Shown piece after piece: positions 11,179-20,398 of a stretch of DNA of 64,000 nt. The notes under the pieces were generated by a model that ran no database searches, had not been told where the DNA came from, and saw only the letters and a list, made by a program, of their open reading frames with translations. Origin of the DNA: Candidatus Altimarinota bacterium (GTDB lineage: Bacteria > Patescibacteriota > Gracilibacteria > BD1-5 > UBA6164). The translations under genes and the position numbers were made by a program. How positions within the stretch are numbered: position 1 is the first letter of the stretch; every line of letters begins with the position of its first letter. Location: contig CALREY010000001.1 of NCBI GenBank assembly GCA_943356435.1, forward strand, positions 1-64,000, written 5' to 3'.

Positions 11179-11217
11179 AAAAAAGATTATATTACTATGT
11201 AATATAATCTTTTTTTA
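11179..11217 (-). terminator. terminator of C39-like copy B
   Basis: AAAAAAGATTATATTAC / GTAATATAATCTTTTTTT hairpin just downstream of the stop. Confidence 0.8.
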
Positions 11218-12225
11218 TTTTATAAAATGTTTCTTTAATTTATCAGATAAATAAGTTACATTTCACTTTTTTTCTTCTATTATTTTTAATTTTTCATCCA
11301 ATTTAACTGTCAATGCAGATAATAATTTAGAATTTTCATCTACTACATTATTCTCTTTTGGCTTTTTCAAATTAGCTAATATATTTCTCAATGCTTGTTC
11401 TTGTGTCTTTGTATTACTATCTAATATTTTATTTATTCTAGCATATACCAAATTCACTTTTCTTTCTATTGTTACTTTTTCATTAATATCATTAAATGCA
11501 ATTTTAGCTTTATTTATTTTTCATTCTAATACCAATATATTATCTCAATTTTCTTGAATTCATTTTAAAACATTTTGAAATGGATATTTATAAAATGCTC
11601 ATTTTGATGTACCTGGATCAAATGTAATGAAATTTTGTTCATCATATCAAACTAAATCTATTACATGATATGAATTTGTTAATAGATTGAAATTTGGATT
11701 TCAAAGTGTTTTTGTATATGAAGGAACAATTATTATAAAATCATTTGATAATAAATATTTAACAGTTTCCAAAGTAGGATTGCTTATAATATGACTATTA
11801 TTATCATTGTAACCATAATATGATTTAGCTAAATCATGAATTTCATTAATAGTGATATCTCTCAAATATAATTTACCAGATTCAACATTATGAACTTTAT
11901 TTCTTTCTATTCATATTTTAAATTCTTGATAATCATTCATAGCATCTATTTCTTTATCAGCAGAATATTTATCGAAATTAATACTATTTATATTAAAATG
12001 TGACATCATTAAAGAAGCCTCTTCACATGACTCATAGTTTTTTCACCAGTTATCTTTAGTCCCTAATGGAGCTTGAGCAGTAAAATTTATATTTTGAATT
12101 AAATGAGAGCTAGAATAAGTATAATTTCAAACATATTTTTTAAATGAAGAATCACTGAAATTGTATGAATATGAAAAATTGTATGTTAATAATAAAGTTA
12201 TTAATACTAAAAATCTAAAAAACAT
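11215..12225 (-). CDS. secreted C39-like cysteine peptidase (copy B)
   Basis: 336 residues. A signal peptide (MFFRFLVLITLLLTYNFSYS) is followed by QAPLGTKDNWGKNYESCEEA (catalytic Cys), SHIISNPTLETVKYLL and NSYHVIDLVGYDEQNF with the catalytic His, then TFDPGTSKGA. The tail is longer and helical with repeated charged residues (ENSKLLSALTVKLDEK). It is clearly a tandem duplicate of 9978-10943, with the catalytic segments most conserved and the tails most diverged. This suggests two peptidases with the same catalysis and different tethers or substrates (inference). Confidence 0.82.
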
Positions 12226-12239
12226 CGAAATATCTGTAA

Positions 12240-12671
12240 TTAAAATAAAGTAAGTAGGTCTAAAATCTGAGAATAAACATCTCAAGAAATTTTTGAAATT
12301 TCGTCTTTAGTAAACCATTTATAATCATAAATCTCCTCCTTTTGTACGATAAGCTCTCATGAGACAACTTCAGCAACAAAAATAAACTCTAATTTAGTAA
12401 GTTCTCCATGTTTTGGACTAGTATAATTTATAGTATAAACACTAAGAGGCTTAGGAAATTCGGTTATGTGGGAGTAATTTAGATATTTATTAGGATTTGT
12501 CAATTTTATTTTCAAATTAAATTCTTCTTTTATCTCCCTTTCTATTGCTTCAAATATCGTCTCATTGGCTTCTATATGTCATCCTGGCAATGTCCACTTT
12601 GTATTTTCGTTATGTCTAACTAACAATATTTTTTCTTTGTCCAACAAGAAACATCTTACCACTTGTTTCAT
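12240..12671 (-). CDS. Nudix hydrolase
   Basis: 143 residues. The Nudix box reads GGHIEANETIFEAIEREIKE followed by EFNL. The last Gly of the consensus box is Asn here, a tolerated change. It hydrolyses nucleoside diphosphate-linked compounds; the substrate (for example an oxidised dNTP) cannot be told from the sequence. It starts after a 107-nt gap from the 12779 gene and ends 14 nt before the C39-like gene, so it may be cotranscribed with it. Confidence 0.9.
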
Positions 12672-12778
12672 ATAGTGAAATTATTATAAATAAGTATTCT
12701 AAGAATATTGTAAAAAAATAAAGATTTTATACAAGATTTGTTTGAAATATATGTATTTGTTGTATAACTAAATATTAT

Positions 12779-13243
12779 CTAATATTTTTTATATATTATT
12801 ACATCATTGGAGTTCCTATAAAATATGTATTTATGATTTAATTTATATAAATTATTAATTATTTTTTTTAAAAAAATATTAAAGAAGTCTAATAATATTA
12901 AAAAAATCAATAATGATGTTAATACAGAAATAATAAATTCAAAAATTAAAATAGTATTAATCCAAACAATTATTCAAAATGCAAATCATAAAAAAAATAA
13001 ATAGGAAATAAAATATATCAAAAAATAATTATATATACTATAATTATATATTTTTTCTACATCAATTTTCTGCAATTTTTTATCAAATACTATTAATTCT
13101 TCATTTTTATCAGGTCTATATATAGAAACTAAAATAAAAAGCTTATTTTTTTTACTATCCCCTAATACATAATTCTGATTATTTTTGAAATTATCAGAGA
13201 TTAAATTCAATATTTCATCATCACTTTTTGTTAATGTATTCAT
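12779..13243 (-). CDS. unknown small membrane protein
   Basis: 154 residues, no recognised family. The N-terminal 70 residues are soluble (DEILNLISDNFKNNQNYVLG); then two hydrophobic helices (about 70-92 and 93-118) and a lysine-rich C-terminus. It is the last gene of the cluster 12779-15917, 7 nt after the M50-like gene. Confidence 0.65.
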
Positions 13244-13250
13244 AATTTAA

Positions 13251-13892
13251 TTATTTTTTAAATATTATTCTCAGATTGATTCATGTAATAATTAGTACAA
13301 TAATTAACCACATATACATCCAAAACACTTGAGGTAAAACTATAAATATTTCACTGAACTTGGACAAATCAGAACTTGGTCATACATTGAAATCTTGGAT
13401 AATATATAATAGTGAGCTGATTCATAAAAATTGAAGTATTATAGAATCATATTGCACTTTTTTTGCTAAAAATATTAGGAATCAAGCAATTAATAATAAA
13501 ATAATACTTGTCAAAAATGAATTGAACCAAAATATAGATGTAAAAATCATGAGTCCAGAAATAACATATATTATAAGTTCTGAATATTTATCACTTTTTG
13601 CTCCTACATATAATAGTAAATTTCAAAATATAGCACTTCAAATATATCATCACATCAGTATAATACTTCTTATTCATCCAGCAGTAGTAGCATATCAGCT
13701 ACCATCACTATTTATTTGAATAGAATCTACTGCTCATCAAGTAATAATAGCAAAAAAACTATGTCCAAATTCATGTAAAAAAGTCACTAATAAAGTGATT
13801 GGGTAAACTATGTAGTTTCAATATGGAATAAAGTATTTTAATAATAAATATATTATTAATAATACTGATAATGTTGCTAATTTATTTTTCAT
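13251..13892 (-). CDS. M50-type (site-2 protease-like) membrane protease
   Basis: 213 residues. The zinc-binding motif HEFGH sits inside a membrane segment (LLVTFLHEFGHSFFAIITGG), followed by GSGYATTAGG and several more hydrophobic helices, as in the M50B group (PF13398). The second metal ligand is not obvious. Such proteins cut membrane-embedded substrates. Gene spacing is 1 nt after the upstream gene and 7 nt before the downstream one, so it belongs to this cluster. Many of its glycines, including ones near the active site, are TGA. Confidence 0.82.
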
Positions 13893-13893
13893 A

Positions 13894-14691
13894 TTAAAAC
13901 ATTTTAAAAAATAATTCTAGTCTATTTTTGTATTGTTCAAATGTATTATTGTGTATTTTTTCAACATATTCTAATCTGTTTTTAATTAATTGTTTATGCG
14001 ATTCATATACTTCATCATCAAATTTTTCTTCTAATTCATTTTGTATTTCATCTGTTTTTTCCATATTTTCATACATCACATAAACTAAATAAATGAAATA
14101 TAAAAAAATAGAATACAATTTGTAATAATAATCTGATTTTTCTATACTTAATTCAAATGTAGAATCTGAAAATTTAGTTATAAATTCTTCAACTATTACT
14201 ATTCAATCACTTGATTCAAATGCTTCCCTAATATTTTCTATATCTGAGAAATCATAGTTTGGATATATTTTAGTTCTAAAAATACCTGTTGTATAATAAA
14301 GTGAATTATTTATATCTATCAAAAATTCCTTTTCTGTTAATCCATCAAAACATTCAAAAATATTGTTCAAAAACTTTACAGCTCCCTGTCTATGTTCATT
14401 ATCTACTAAAAATATCTCATTTATAATAATGTCCAATTTAAAAATAGGTAAATGATACTGATTTGTTTGAGTGTCTATAATGTAATAAAAATTAATACTT
14501 CATAGACTGTCTTCTAAAATAAAACTCAAATGATTATAATTTCAAACATCTCTTGTTTCACTTTGAAATCTCAGTCAATCAAATTGCACTGATTTTTCTA
14601 TTTTTTTGATAACAGAAATAAGAGCCATTTTTTCTTTTCATAAATCCAAAAATGGTGTATTGAAACGGTAAATTGAAGCAATATTAAGCAT
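13894..14691 (-). CDS. unknown protein
   Basis: 265 residues, not recognised. Predicted soluble and mixed alpha/beta, with one hydrophobic stretch at about 195-213 (YKLYSIFLYFIYLVYVMYEN) that may be a membrane helix, then an acidic coiled-coil C-terminus. Its start is 2 nt after the stop of the upstream gene and its stop is 1 nt from the M50-like start, so translation is probably coupled. Confidence 0.65.
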
Positions 14692-14693
14692 TA

Positions 14694-15209
14694 TTATTTT
14701 ATAATAAATATATAAATTAAATAAATTAATCAGTTAATTAAAAAAGTAAAAAATATTGATAATAGAAAATTTCTTAAATCATTATTTAAAATACTACTAT
14801 TATAATCTCTAAATGAGATCAATTTACTTTCATATGAATTTGATAGGCTTTTTCTAAATCAAAGAATTGTAACTTTTATATGTTTAAAATCATAGTAAAA
14901 ATTTACTAAAGATTTACTAAAAATAAAATATATAAATAAATATAAAAATATTTTTTCAAATGAATCTTTAAATATGAATAGAATCCAAGAACAAAGAATA
15001 AATATTAATAAATGTAACAAAAAAAGTACAAAAAAATGACTTTTAGTTTTAATAAAATAATACATAAACATTGAAATAAAATGTTTAAATCAAAATAAAT
15101 TTTCATCAAAATACATATTAAAAATTAATTTAATTTTAATTCTATTATTGATAATATAATTTTGATTATTTAAATTATTTATATTTGATAGTTCACTATG
15201 ATAAAGCAT
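14694..15209 (-). CDS. unknown membrane protein
   Basis: 171 residues. Two strongly hydrophobic hairpin segments lie at about 47-72 and 78-95, and a hydrophobic C-terminal segment ends in FLINGLIYLIYIFIIK. That last Gly is an in-frame TGA, so under the standard code the protein would lose its C-terminal helix. No family recognised. It lies between two unknown genes with spacings of 2 and 9 nt. Confidence 0.65.
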
Positions 15210-15218
15210 ATTTTTATA

Positions 15219-15917
15219 TTAAATTTTAGATTCTTCCCATACATCTACATATCATTTATCAGTATTTACTTTGAAATTAGTTCTTTCAAATGATTTAGGC
15301 ACACCTCAAATATGTAGTATTTTCAAACTAAAACTACCACTTTGATATTTCTTTTCTTCGTCTGCTTCAGTATTATTTCAAATAGCAAAATCAAGTAAAT
15401 ACCATTCATCTGTAGTTTTGTTGTATACACATTTAAAAAATGCTTCTAGTTCTTCTATTTTTTCATCTACTTTTTGCATTGATTGAGTATTTAATACTAT
15501 TGTTTTAAATACTCCGTCTTCTTTTGCATTTATTACTATAGCATCAACAGTATTAAATATTAGATTTACTTCATCTGTAAATAGTCTATATTTTTTTTCT
15601 GTTTTGATATTTATCACATCTATAAAATTCTTATCTCCTCACAATAAACTTCATCTTTCCCCTACAGCTATTACAATATCATCTGTTTCTAAGAATATTT
15701 CAGTATTATCAAATTGTTTATTTTTTAAAGGAAATATTTTTGTCCCTCTATCTTCTAATCAATCATTGAAATAACAATCAGTTCTTTCAAATTTGAAATG
15801 ATAAGGACCAAAACTATCACTAGCGAATTCTATATTAAATTCTCATTTCATTCAAAGTGAGAATTTGTTTTTATTTACCACTATTTTCTCAACTGATTTT
15901 TTTATTATTTTTCACAT
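15219..15917 (-). CDS. unknown protein, first gene of the cluster
   Basis: 232 residues starting ATG TGA AAA (Met-Gly-Lys). No signal peptide or membrane helix, mostly beta-strand-like alternation (EIFLETDDIVIAVGERGSLL, VDAIVINAKEDGVFKTIVLN). FKFERTDCYFNDG near the N-terminus and SFERTNFKVNTDKG near the C-terminus look alike, which may reflect an internal duplication. No family recognised. It starts the run of five closely spaced genes down to 12779. Confidence 0.65.
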
Positions 15918-15980
15918 ATATAATTTAGATAATTTTATAAAATAAAATATTAGATAAATAATAACATATATTTAAAAATA

Positions 15981-16022
15981 AAACAAAATAAAAAGCTATA
16001 ATTATAGCTTTTTATTTTGTTT
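15981..16022 (-). terminator. terminator of the DUF218 gene
   Basis: AAACAAAATAAAAAGCTATAA and its complement, a 21-bp perfect palindrome with T-runs. Confidence 0.8.
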
Positions 16023-16707
16023 TTTCTAGTATTCATTTTTTTGCTTCATTTATTTTTTCATCTGTTACTATTTCTATCTTTTCTCATAGGAATTTTGGCT
16101 TTGATTTAAATATTTCTACATCCAAGAAAGCCTTTAACCTAGCTAATAATTCTCTCCTATTATAATAACTTTCATTCATATATTTTTGCAGATTTGTTTC
16201 TACTCATAGAGTTTTTATTCACAATTTTTGTCATATATACATAGCTCTTTTTAAGTGAAAATCTTGAGTAAACAATACCAATTTTTCTACTCAAAATACC
16301 ATTTTTGCTCTATACAAAGAATCATAAGTATCAAATCAAGCATAATCCAAATATATATCATCTTCATCTACTCATAATTCTACCAAATACTTCTTCATTG
16401 CAAAAGGCTCATTATAATCACTATGTGAGTTATCTCCTGATACTATTATTTTTTCTATTTTTCATTCATGGTATGCTTTATAAGCTACTTTCAATCTATC
16501 TTTTAAGATATCTGATGGAGTTTTATTTTTGATTATTGAGGCTCAAAAGACTAGTCATACATAGTTTTTTTCCAATCATTCCACATCATAAAAATAATTT
16601 ATTTTTGAAAAACTAAGCACATAAAAATTTATTGCATATATGCTTACTGCAATAAGTCAAAAAAATAAAAATATAAACAATGTTAAATGTAGTAACTTTT
16701 TTTTCAT
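16012..16707 (-). CDS. SanA/YdcF-like DUF218 protein
   Basis: 231 residues. An N-terminal membrane helix is followed by the DUF218 core: GLVFGASIIKNKTPSDILKD, EKIIVSGDNSHSDYNE and DTYDSLYRAKMVFGVEKLVLFTQ with FHLKRA. This family (SanA, ElyC, YdcF) acts at the membrane in envelope integrity in Enterobacteria, and the biochemical activity is not settled. It is 3 nt after a small membrane protein gene and shares its transcript. Confidence 0.88.
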
Positions 16708-16710
16708 AAA

Positions 16711-16863
16711 TTATTTAAGTAAATATTCAAATTTCTGATAAATTAATGGAATTAACATAACTATAAATACACAAATTAAAAATAATATTCTAGACTTAGT
16801 AAATAATGGTTTAGGAACATCATTTTCAGGTGAAATTGATGATACATTTTGATCTTCAGACAT
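16711..16863 (-). CDS. small single-pass membrane protein
   Basis: 50 residues: an acidic N-terminus (MSEDQNVSSISPENDVPKP), then one membrane helix (RILFLICVFIVMLIPLIY) and a short tail. Its spacing of 3 nt to the DUF218 gene and the terminator behind the upstream gene mark it as the first gene of that operon. Function unknown. Confidence 0.6.
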   Translation of the reverse strand: MSEDQNVSSISPENDVPKPLFTKSRILFLICVFIVMLIPLIYQKFEYLLK

Positions 16864-16864
16864 A

Positions 16865-16907
16865 AAAAAGACTTAATATATAATTATTACATTTTAAGTC
16901 TTTTTTT
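16865..16907 (-). terminator. terminator downstream of miaA
   Basis: AAAAAGACTTAA ... TTAAGTCTTTTT. A-run on one side and T-run on the other; in minus orientation it follows the miaA stop. Confidence 0.7.
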
Positions 16908-16922
16908 AATTTTTTCAATAGA

Positions 16923-17906
16923 TTATATATTTTTCTCTGGTTCATATTTCCTAAACCATGTTAACTGCTTTTTTGCATAATTTCTATTGTTTTTTTGTAC
17001 CAATTCTATTGTTTCTTGTAAATCTAGTTTAATACCCTGTTTTTCTTTTTCTCAAATATTTAATTTCTTATCTGAGATATTTTCTAATCATAAATCTAGA
17101 ATAAAATTTACGACTTCTTTGTATCAAATTGTTTGCAATCAAAATGAATCTTTATCATATATTTTCAACAATTCTTTTACTTCTTCTATTAATCAATCAT
17201 CAAACATTTGTTTAACTCTTTTATCTATGTTTTCATAGAGTTTTTCCCTATTTCAATCATAAGGTGTTAAAAATAATGTATCATATTTCAAATGTTTTTC
17301 TTCTCTGAATTCTGTCTTGGATTTTCCAGTTAACATCTTCACTTCTAATGCCCTTACTACATATCTAATATTATTTGGATGAAGTTCATTTGCATATTCT
17401 GGATCAATCTCTAGTAATTTATTATATACATATTCATTTCAATATTTTATTGCTTCTTGTTCTAATTTATCTCTCAACTCTTCATCTGCAGGAATAGCAG
17501 GAATATTGAAATCATAAATCAAACTATCTATGTACAATCAAGTTCCTCAGCATAATATTGGTATTTTTCATTTATTATGTATCTCTTTTATAATTTTTTC
17601 CGCATCTTTTTTGAATTCTCATACAGAATATTGTTTATCAGGAGTAATTATATCAATCATATGATGCTTCACTCAGTCCATTTCTCATATAGTTACCTTC
17701 CCTGTTCAGATATCTAGTCATATAAAAATCTGTCTAGAATCAGTAGAAATAATTTCAGAATTTATATATTTAGCTATTTCTAAACTTAGTCATGTCTTTC
17801 ATGAAGCTGTGGGTCAATATATAACGATAATTTTCTTTTTTTCTATATCAATTTTACTTGATTTATTTTTTTCTAAAAAACATTTTACTTTTTCAATAAA
17901 AATCAT
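16923..17906 (-). CDS. miaA: tRNA dimethylallyltransferase
   Basis: 327 residues, normal length for MiaA. The P-loop IYGPTASGKTGLSLEIAK near residue 28 is followed by STDSRQIFIGLDIGTGKV, with the catalytic Asp/Ser-Arg region, and HHMIDIITPDKQYSV. LCGGTGLYIDSL and the tRNA-binding insertion lie further on, and QTIGYKEVVN and RNYAKKQLTWFRK near the end are typical. It transfers a dimethylallyl group to A37 of tRNAs that read UNN codons. Roughly half of the conserved glycines, including the first P-loop Gly, are TGA. Confidence 0.96.
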
Positions 17907-17988
17907 AATATTCTGTTACGCAAATATATATTTAAATATATGAAATAAGCCAAAAAATCAAGAAAAAATATTTTTTTGAAAAAAAGTT

Positions 17989-18016
17989 TTGACTTAAAAA
18001 AGTTTTTTGCTAATAT
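17989..18016 (+). promoter_or_regulatory. promoter of the tRNA-Thr gene
   Basis: TTGACT at 17989 and TAATAT at 18011, 16-nt spacer, 33 nt before the tRNA. Confidence 0.6.
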
Positions 18017-18048
18017 GTGTCTCGCTAAATAATTATGAATTATTTATT

Positions 18049-18124
18049 GCCACCATAGCTCAGTTGGTAGAGCATTCGCCTTGTAAGCGAACGGTCATCG
18101 GTTCAATTCCGATTGGTGGCTCCA
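18049..18124 (+). tRNA. tRNA-Thr (TGT)
   Basis: Acceptor GCCACCA / TGGTGGC, D-arm AGCTCAGTTGGTAGAGC, anticodon stem TTCGC/GCGAA around loop CTTGTAA (anticodon TGT), T-arm GGTTCAATTCC, CCA encoded at 18122-18124. Confidence 0.97.
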
Positions 18125-18144
18125 TTCTAAATATAAAATTACGA

Positions 18145-18199
18145 ATTACGAGTTTAAAATAAAATTCTTATCTTTGATTCGTAACTCGTAATTTTTTTT
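18145..18199 (+). terminator. terminator after tRNA-Thr
   Basis: ATTACGAG / CTCGTAAT stem followed by seven T. Confidence 0.6.
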
Positions 18200-18213
18200 A
18201 GAAAACTTTTTCT

Positions 18214-18298
18214 GGGCAGATTCCAGAGTGGCCAAATGGGACGGACTGTAAATCCGTTAGCTCAGCTTTCGGGGGTTCGACTCCCTCTCTGCCCACCA
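18214..18298 (+). tRNA. tRNA-Tyr (GTA)
   Basis: Acceptor GGGCAGA / TCTGCCC; anticodon stem ACGGA/TCCGT with loop CTGTAAA (GTA); long variable arm as in class II tRNA-Tyr; encoded CCA. Confidence 0.97.
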
Positions 18299-18318
18299 TA
18301 AAAAAAATGAAAAATTAT

Positions 18319-18344
18319 AATTACGGATACAGTTCGTAATTTTT
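18319..18344 (+). terminator. terminator after tRNA-Tyr
   Basis: AATTACG / CGTAATT stem followed by T-rich sequence. Confidence 0.5.
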
Positions 18345-18355
18345 AGTTTAATTAA

Positions 18356-18440
18356 GCCCGGGTGATGGAATTGGTAGACATGTTGGTCTTAGAAACCAAT
18401 GCTTAATCGCGTGCGAGTTCGATTCTCGCCTCGGGCACCA
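18356..18440 (+). tRNA. tRNA-Leu (TAG)
   Basis: Acceptor GCCCGGG / CTCGGGC with one G-U pair; anticodon loop CTTAGAA (TAG, reads CUA); long variable arm as in class II tRNAs; encoded CCA at 18438-18440. Confidence 0.97.
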
Positions 18441-18558
18441 TATCTTCGCTCTATGAGCTACGAATGGCGCAGCCAAATTATATTTAGCTATGCTACTCAA
18501 TTACCAAATATATTATATTTTTGATTCGTACTTTGGCGAACAAATTAAAAAAAAGATT

Positions 18559-18771
18559 ATGAAAACAGGAATACATCCAAATACTAATAACATAACAATT
18601 ACTTGTTCATGTGGTAAAGAATTTAATGTAAAATCTACTATTGCAGATACAAAAGTGGAAATATGTTCAGCTTGTCACCCATTCTATACTGGTGAACAAA
18701 GAATTCTTAAAACTGGTGCAGTTGATAAATTCTACGCAAGAATGAAAAAATCAGAATGACTTAAAAAATAG
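18559..18771 (+). CDS. rpmE: 50S ribosomal protein L31, zinc-binding type
   Basis: 70 residues. The start ATG AAA ACA GGA ATA CAT CCA fits the KxGIHP start of L31. The zinc-binding Cys pairs are CSC and CSAC in TCSCGKEF and EICSACHPFYTG. The last Gly (SEGLKK) is TGA, and the other four Gly codons are GGN. It forms part of the bridge between ribosomal subunits. An in-frame upstream ATG at 18490 would add 23 residues with no L31 match and was rejected. Confidence 0.95.
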
Positions 18772-18778
18772 TAATTCA

Positions 18779-18819
18779 CAAATAAAAGCTAATTTTCAAA
18801 AATTAGCTTTTATTTTTTA
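18779..18819 (+). terminator. terminator of rpmE
   Basis: AATAAAAGCTAATTTT / AAAATTAGCTTTTATT hairpin with T-run. Confidence 0.85.
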
Positions 18820-18827
18820 TAAAAATC

Positions 18828-18856
18828 TTGACTTATTATAATATATTGTATATAAT
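18828..18856 (+). promoter_or_regulatory. promoter of the toxin-antitoxin operon
   Basis: TTGACT (18828-18833) and TATAAT (18851-18856) with an ideal 17-nt spacer. The following ATATAATTATAATTATAT is repetitive and palindromic and overlaps the start site region, as expected for an autoregulated toxin-antitoxin operator (inference). Confidence 0.75.
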
Positions 18857-18889
18857 TATATACATAATTTAATATATAATTATAATTAT

Positions 18890-19180
18890 ATGCAAAAAAT
18901 AATACAAAACAAATATATATCTTCAACAGACTTAAAAAATAAAACTAAAGATGTATTAGATATAACTGAATCATTGGGGGAAGTTTTTATTATGAATAAT
19001 AATAAGCCAAGAGCAGTTTTGATAAGTGTAGAAAGATATAATTATATAAATAACTTTCATATACCTGAAGTAGAACCAGATGATTGGGAAAAACAATCTA
19101 TAGAAAATTATATAATGAATGAAAAAAATTGAAAAAATGAATACATAGATGAAGATGAATTTTTTAGATGACTTAAATAA
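18890..19180 (+). CDS. Phd/YefM-type antitoxin
   Basis: 96 residues. The N-terminus (KYISSTDLKNKTKDVLDI, then ITESLGEVFIMNNNKPRAVLISVERYNYI) is the Phd/YefM DNA-binding fold. The C-terminal part is acidic (EVEPDDWEKQ, YIDEDEFFRGLK), the toxin-neutralising tail. It contains two TGA-Gly codons and one GGG, so it is adapted to the code. The toxin gene starts 5 nt downstream. Confidence 0.88.
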
Positions 19181-19185
19181 ATGAT

Positions 19186-19446
19186 ATGTATAGAGTAATA
19201 TTTGACAAAAAAGTATTAAAATTTTTAGAGAAGCATAAATGAGAATTTTTAGTAGAAAAGCTTAGAGAAATAATAACTATTTTGAAAGAAAATCCCTACA
19301 AAAATAACCTAGATATAAAAATATTAAAATGAACTAATTGATTTTATAGACTAAGAGTTTGAAAATATAGATTTATATATGAAATAATAGATAAGGAATT
19401 AATTATAAGATTTATCAATTCAGATAAAAGATGAGATATTTATTAA
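19186..19446 (+). CDS. RelE/ParE-family toxin
   Basis: 86 residues starting at the second ATG after the antitoxin stop; the ATG at 19181 runs into TAA after five codons. The core LKGTNGFYRLRVGKYRFIYEI and the end LIIRFINSDKRGDIY are the RelE/ParE fold (ribosome-dependent mRNA interferase or gyrase poison, which cannot be told apart here). All five Gly codons of the protein are TGA, so the toxin would be truncated if read with the standard code. Confidence 0.9.
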
Positions 19447-19461
19447 ATTAATATAAAAATC

Positions 19462-19488
19462 TTGACTTATATAATTTTTAAATATAAT
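19462..19488 (+). promoter_or_regulatory. promoter of rplJ-rplL
   Basis: TTGACT at 19462, TATAAT at 19483, 15-nt spacer, just before the L10 leader. Confidence 0.55.
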
Positions 19489-19498
19489 TACATTACTT

Positions 19499-19626
19499 TC
19501 TATGTCAAAGACAGTGGGCACACAATAAGACCTACCGAGATTATAGAGGAAAAGTTTTAATAAAATTAGAATTTATAATAAAACTAAGTCCTTTTTCTTT
19601 GATACAAAAAAGAAAAGGACTTTTTT
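19499..19626 (+). promoter_or_regulatory. ribosomal protein L10 leader with attenuator
   Basis: CAAAGACAGTGGGC ... AAGACCTACCGAGAT matches the core of the L10 leader (the L10-L12 binding site that mimics 23S rRNA). A terminator-like hairpin (AAGTCCTTTTTCTTT / AAAGAAAAGGACTT plus T-run, 19586-19626) follows. Excess L10-L12 would bind the leader and repress its own operon. The assignment rests on sequence similarity by eye; a covariance-model scan would settle it. Confidence 0.75.
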
Positions 19627-19660
19627 AGAAAGTAATTTTGTATATCATAATAAAAATACT

Positions 19661-20221
19661 ATGGCTGTTACTAAACAACAAAAAGTAGAGATACTAAATG
19701 AGTTAGTTGAAAAATTTAAAGAAGCTAAATCTATCGGTTTTGCTACTACTACTACAATGACTGTAGAAGAATTTGCAGGATTAAGAAAAAGTTTAAGAGA
19801 AGTAAATGCATCATACACTCTAGCTAAAAAAACTCTTATGAGAAAAGCTTTAAAAGAAGCTTTAAATATTGATTTCGATTTATCAAATTTAGAAGGTCAA
19901 ATTGGTGCTGTATGTTCTAACGACGATGCAGTTGCTGGTTTAGCTAAAGTTAATGACTTAGTAAAATCATCTAAAGGTGAAAAAATTAACTGGGCTGCTT
20001 CTGTATTCGAAGGAAATTTCAAAGATTTAGAAGAAACAAAAATTATTGCAGGTCTACCTTCAAGAGAAACATTACTTGCAAGATTACTTGGTTCTATGAT
20101 GTCTCCTCTTTCTGGAATGGCAAGATTCTTTGATGCTGCTGCTAAAGAACTTGAAACTCAAGGAAAAGAAACTGTTGGTCAATTAGAAGGAAAAAAAGAA
20201 GAAGCTACTACTGAAGCTTAA
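19661..20221 (+). CDS. rplJ: 50S ribosomal protein L10
   Basis: 186 residues. TKQQKVEILNELVEKFKEAK at the N-terminus and SYTLAKKTLMRKALKEA are typical for L10, followed by an LEGQIGAV core and the alanine/glutamate-rich helix that binds L7/L12 dimers. About 13 Gly, all GGT or GGA and none TGA, unlike most neighbours. It anchors the L7/L12 stalk on 23S rRNA. No Shine-Dalgarno is seen before the ATG. Confidence 0.97.
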   Translation: MAVTKQQKVEILNELVEKFKEAKSIGFATTTTMTVEEFAGLRKSLREVNASYTLAKKTLMRKALKEALNIDFDLSNLEGQIGAVCSNDDAVAGLAKVNDLVKSSKGEKINWAASVFEGNFKDLEETKIIAGLPSRETLLARLLGSMMSPLSGMARFFDAAAKELETQGKETVGQLEGKKEEATTEA

Positions 20222-20235
20222 TTAATAATTGGTAT

Positions 20236-20368
20236 GTTGTCCCGCTTAAGCGGGACAATAACTAACTATTAATTAGTTAGGTCATCCTGAACTTGATTCA
20301 GGATCTCAGAAGTATTACTTCTGAAGTTCGATTTGAGATTCTGAAATAATTTCAGAATGACAAACAAA
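20236..20368. repeat. composite inverted repeat between rplJ and rplL
   Basis: Three hairpins in a row: GTCCCGC-TTAA-GCGGGAC (20239-20256), a hairpin starting GTCATCCTGAACTTGATTC, and one ending in CTGAAATAATTTCAGAATGAC. The last two are themselves inverted copies (CATCCTGAA ... TTCAGGATCTC against GAGATTCTGAA ... TTCAGAATGAC). It is GC-richer than its surroundings and looks like a mobile palindromic unit rather than a simple terminator. It separates two genes that normally sit directly adjacent. Confidence 0.7.
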
Positions 20369-20398
20369 TATTATTTTATATTATATAATTATTAAAAA

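Noticed and set aside
18490-18558. Upstream ATG for L31
   Set aside because: Adds 23 residues with no L31 similarity; the canonical MKTGIHP start fits at 18559.
19181-19198. ATG at 19181 as toxin start
   Set aside because: Reads MICIE then TAA; the ATG at 19186 opens the RelE-like frame.
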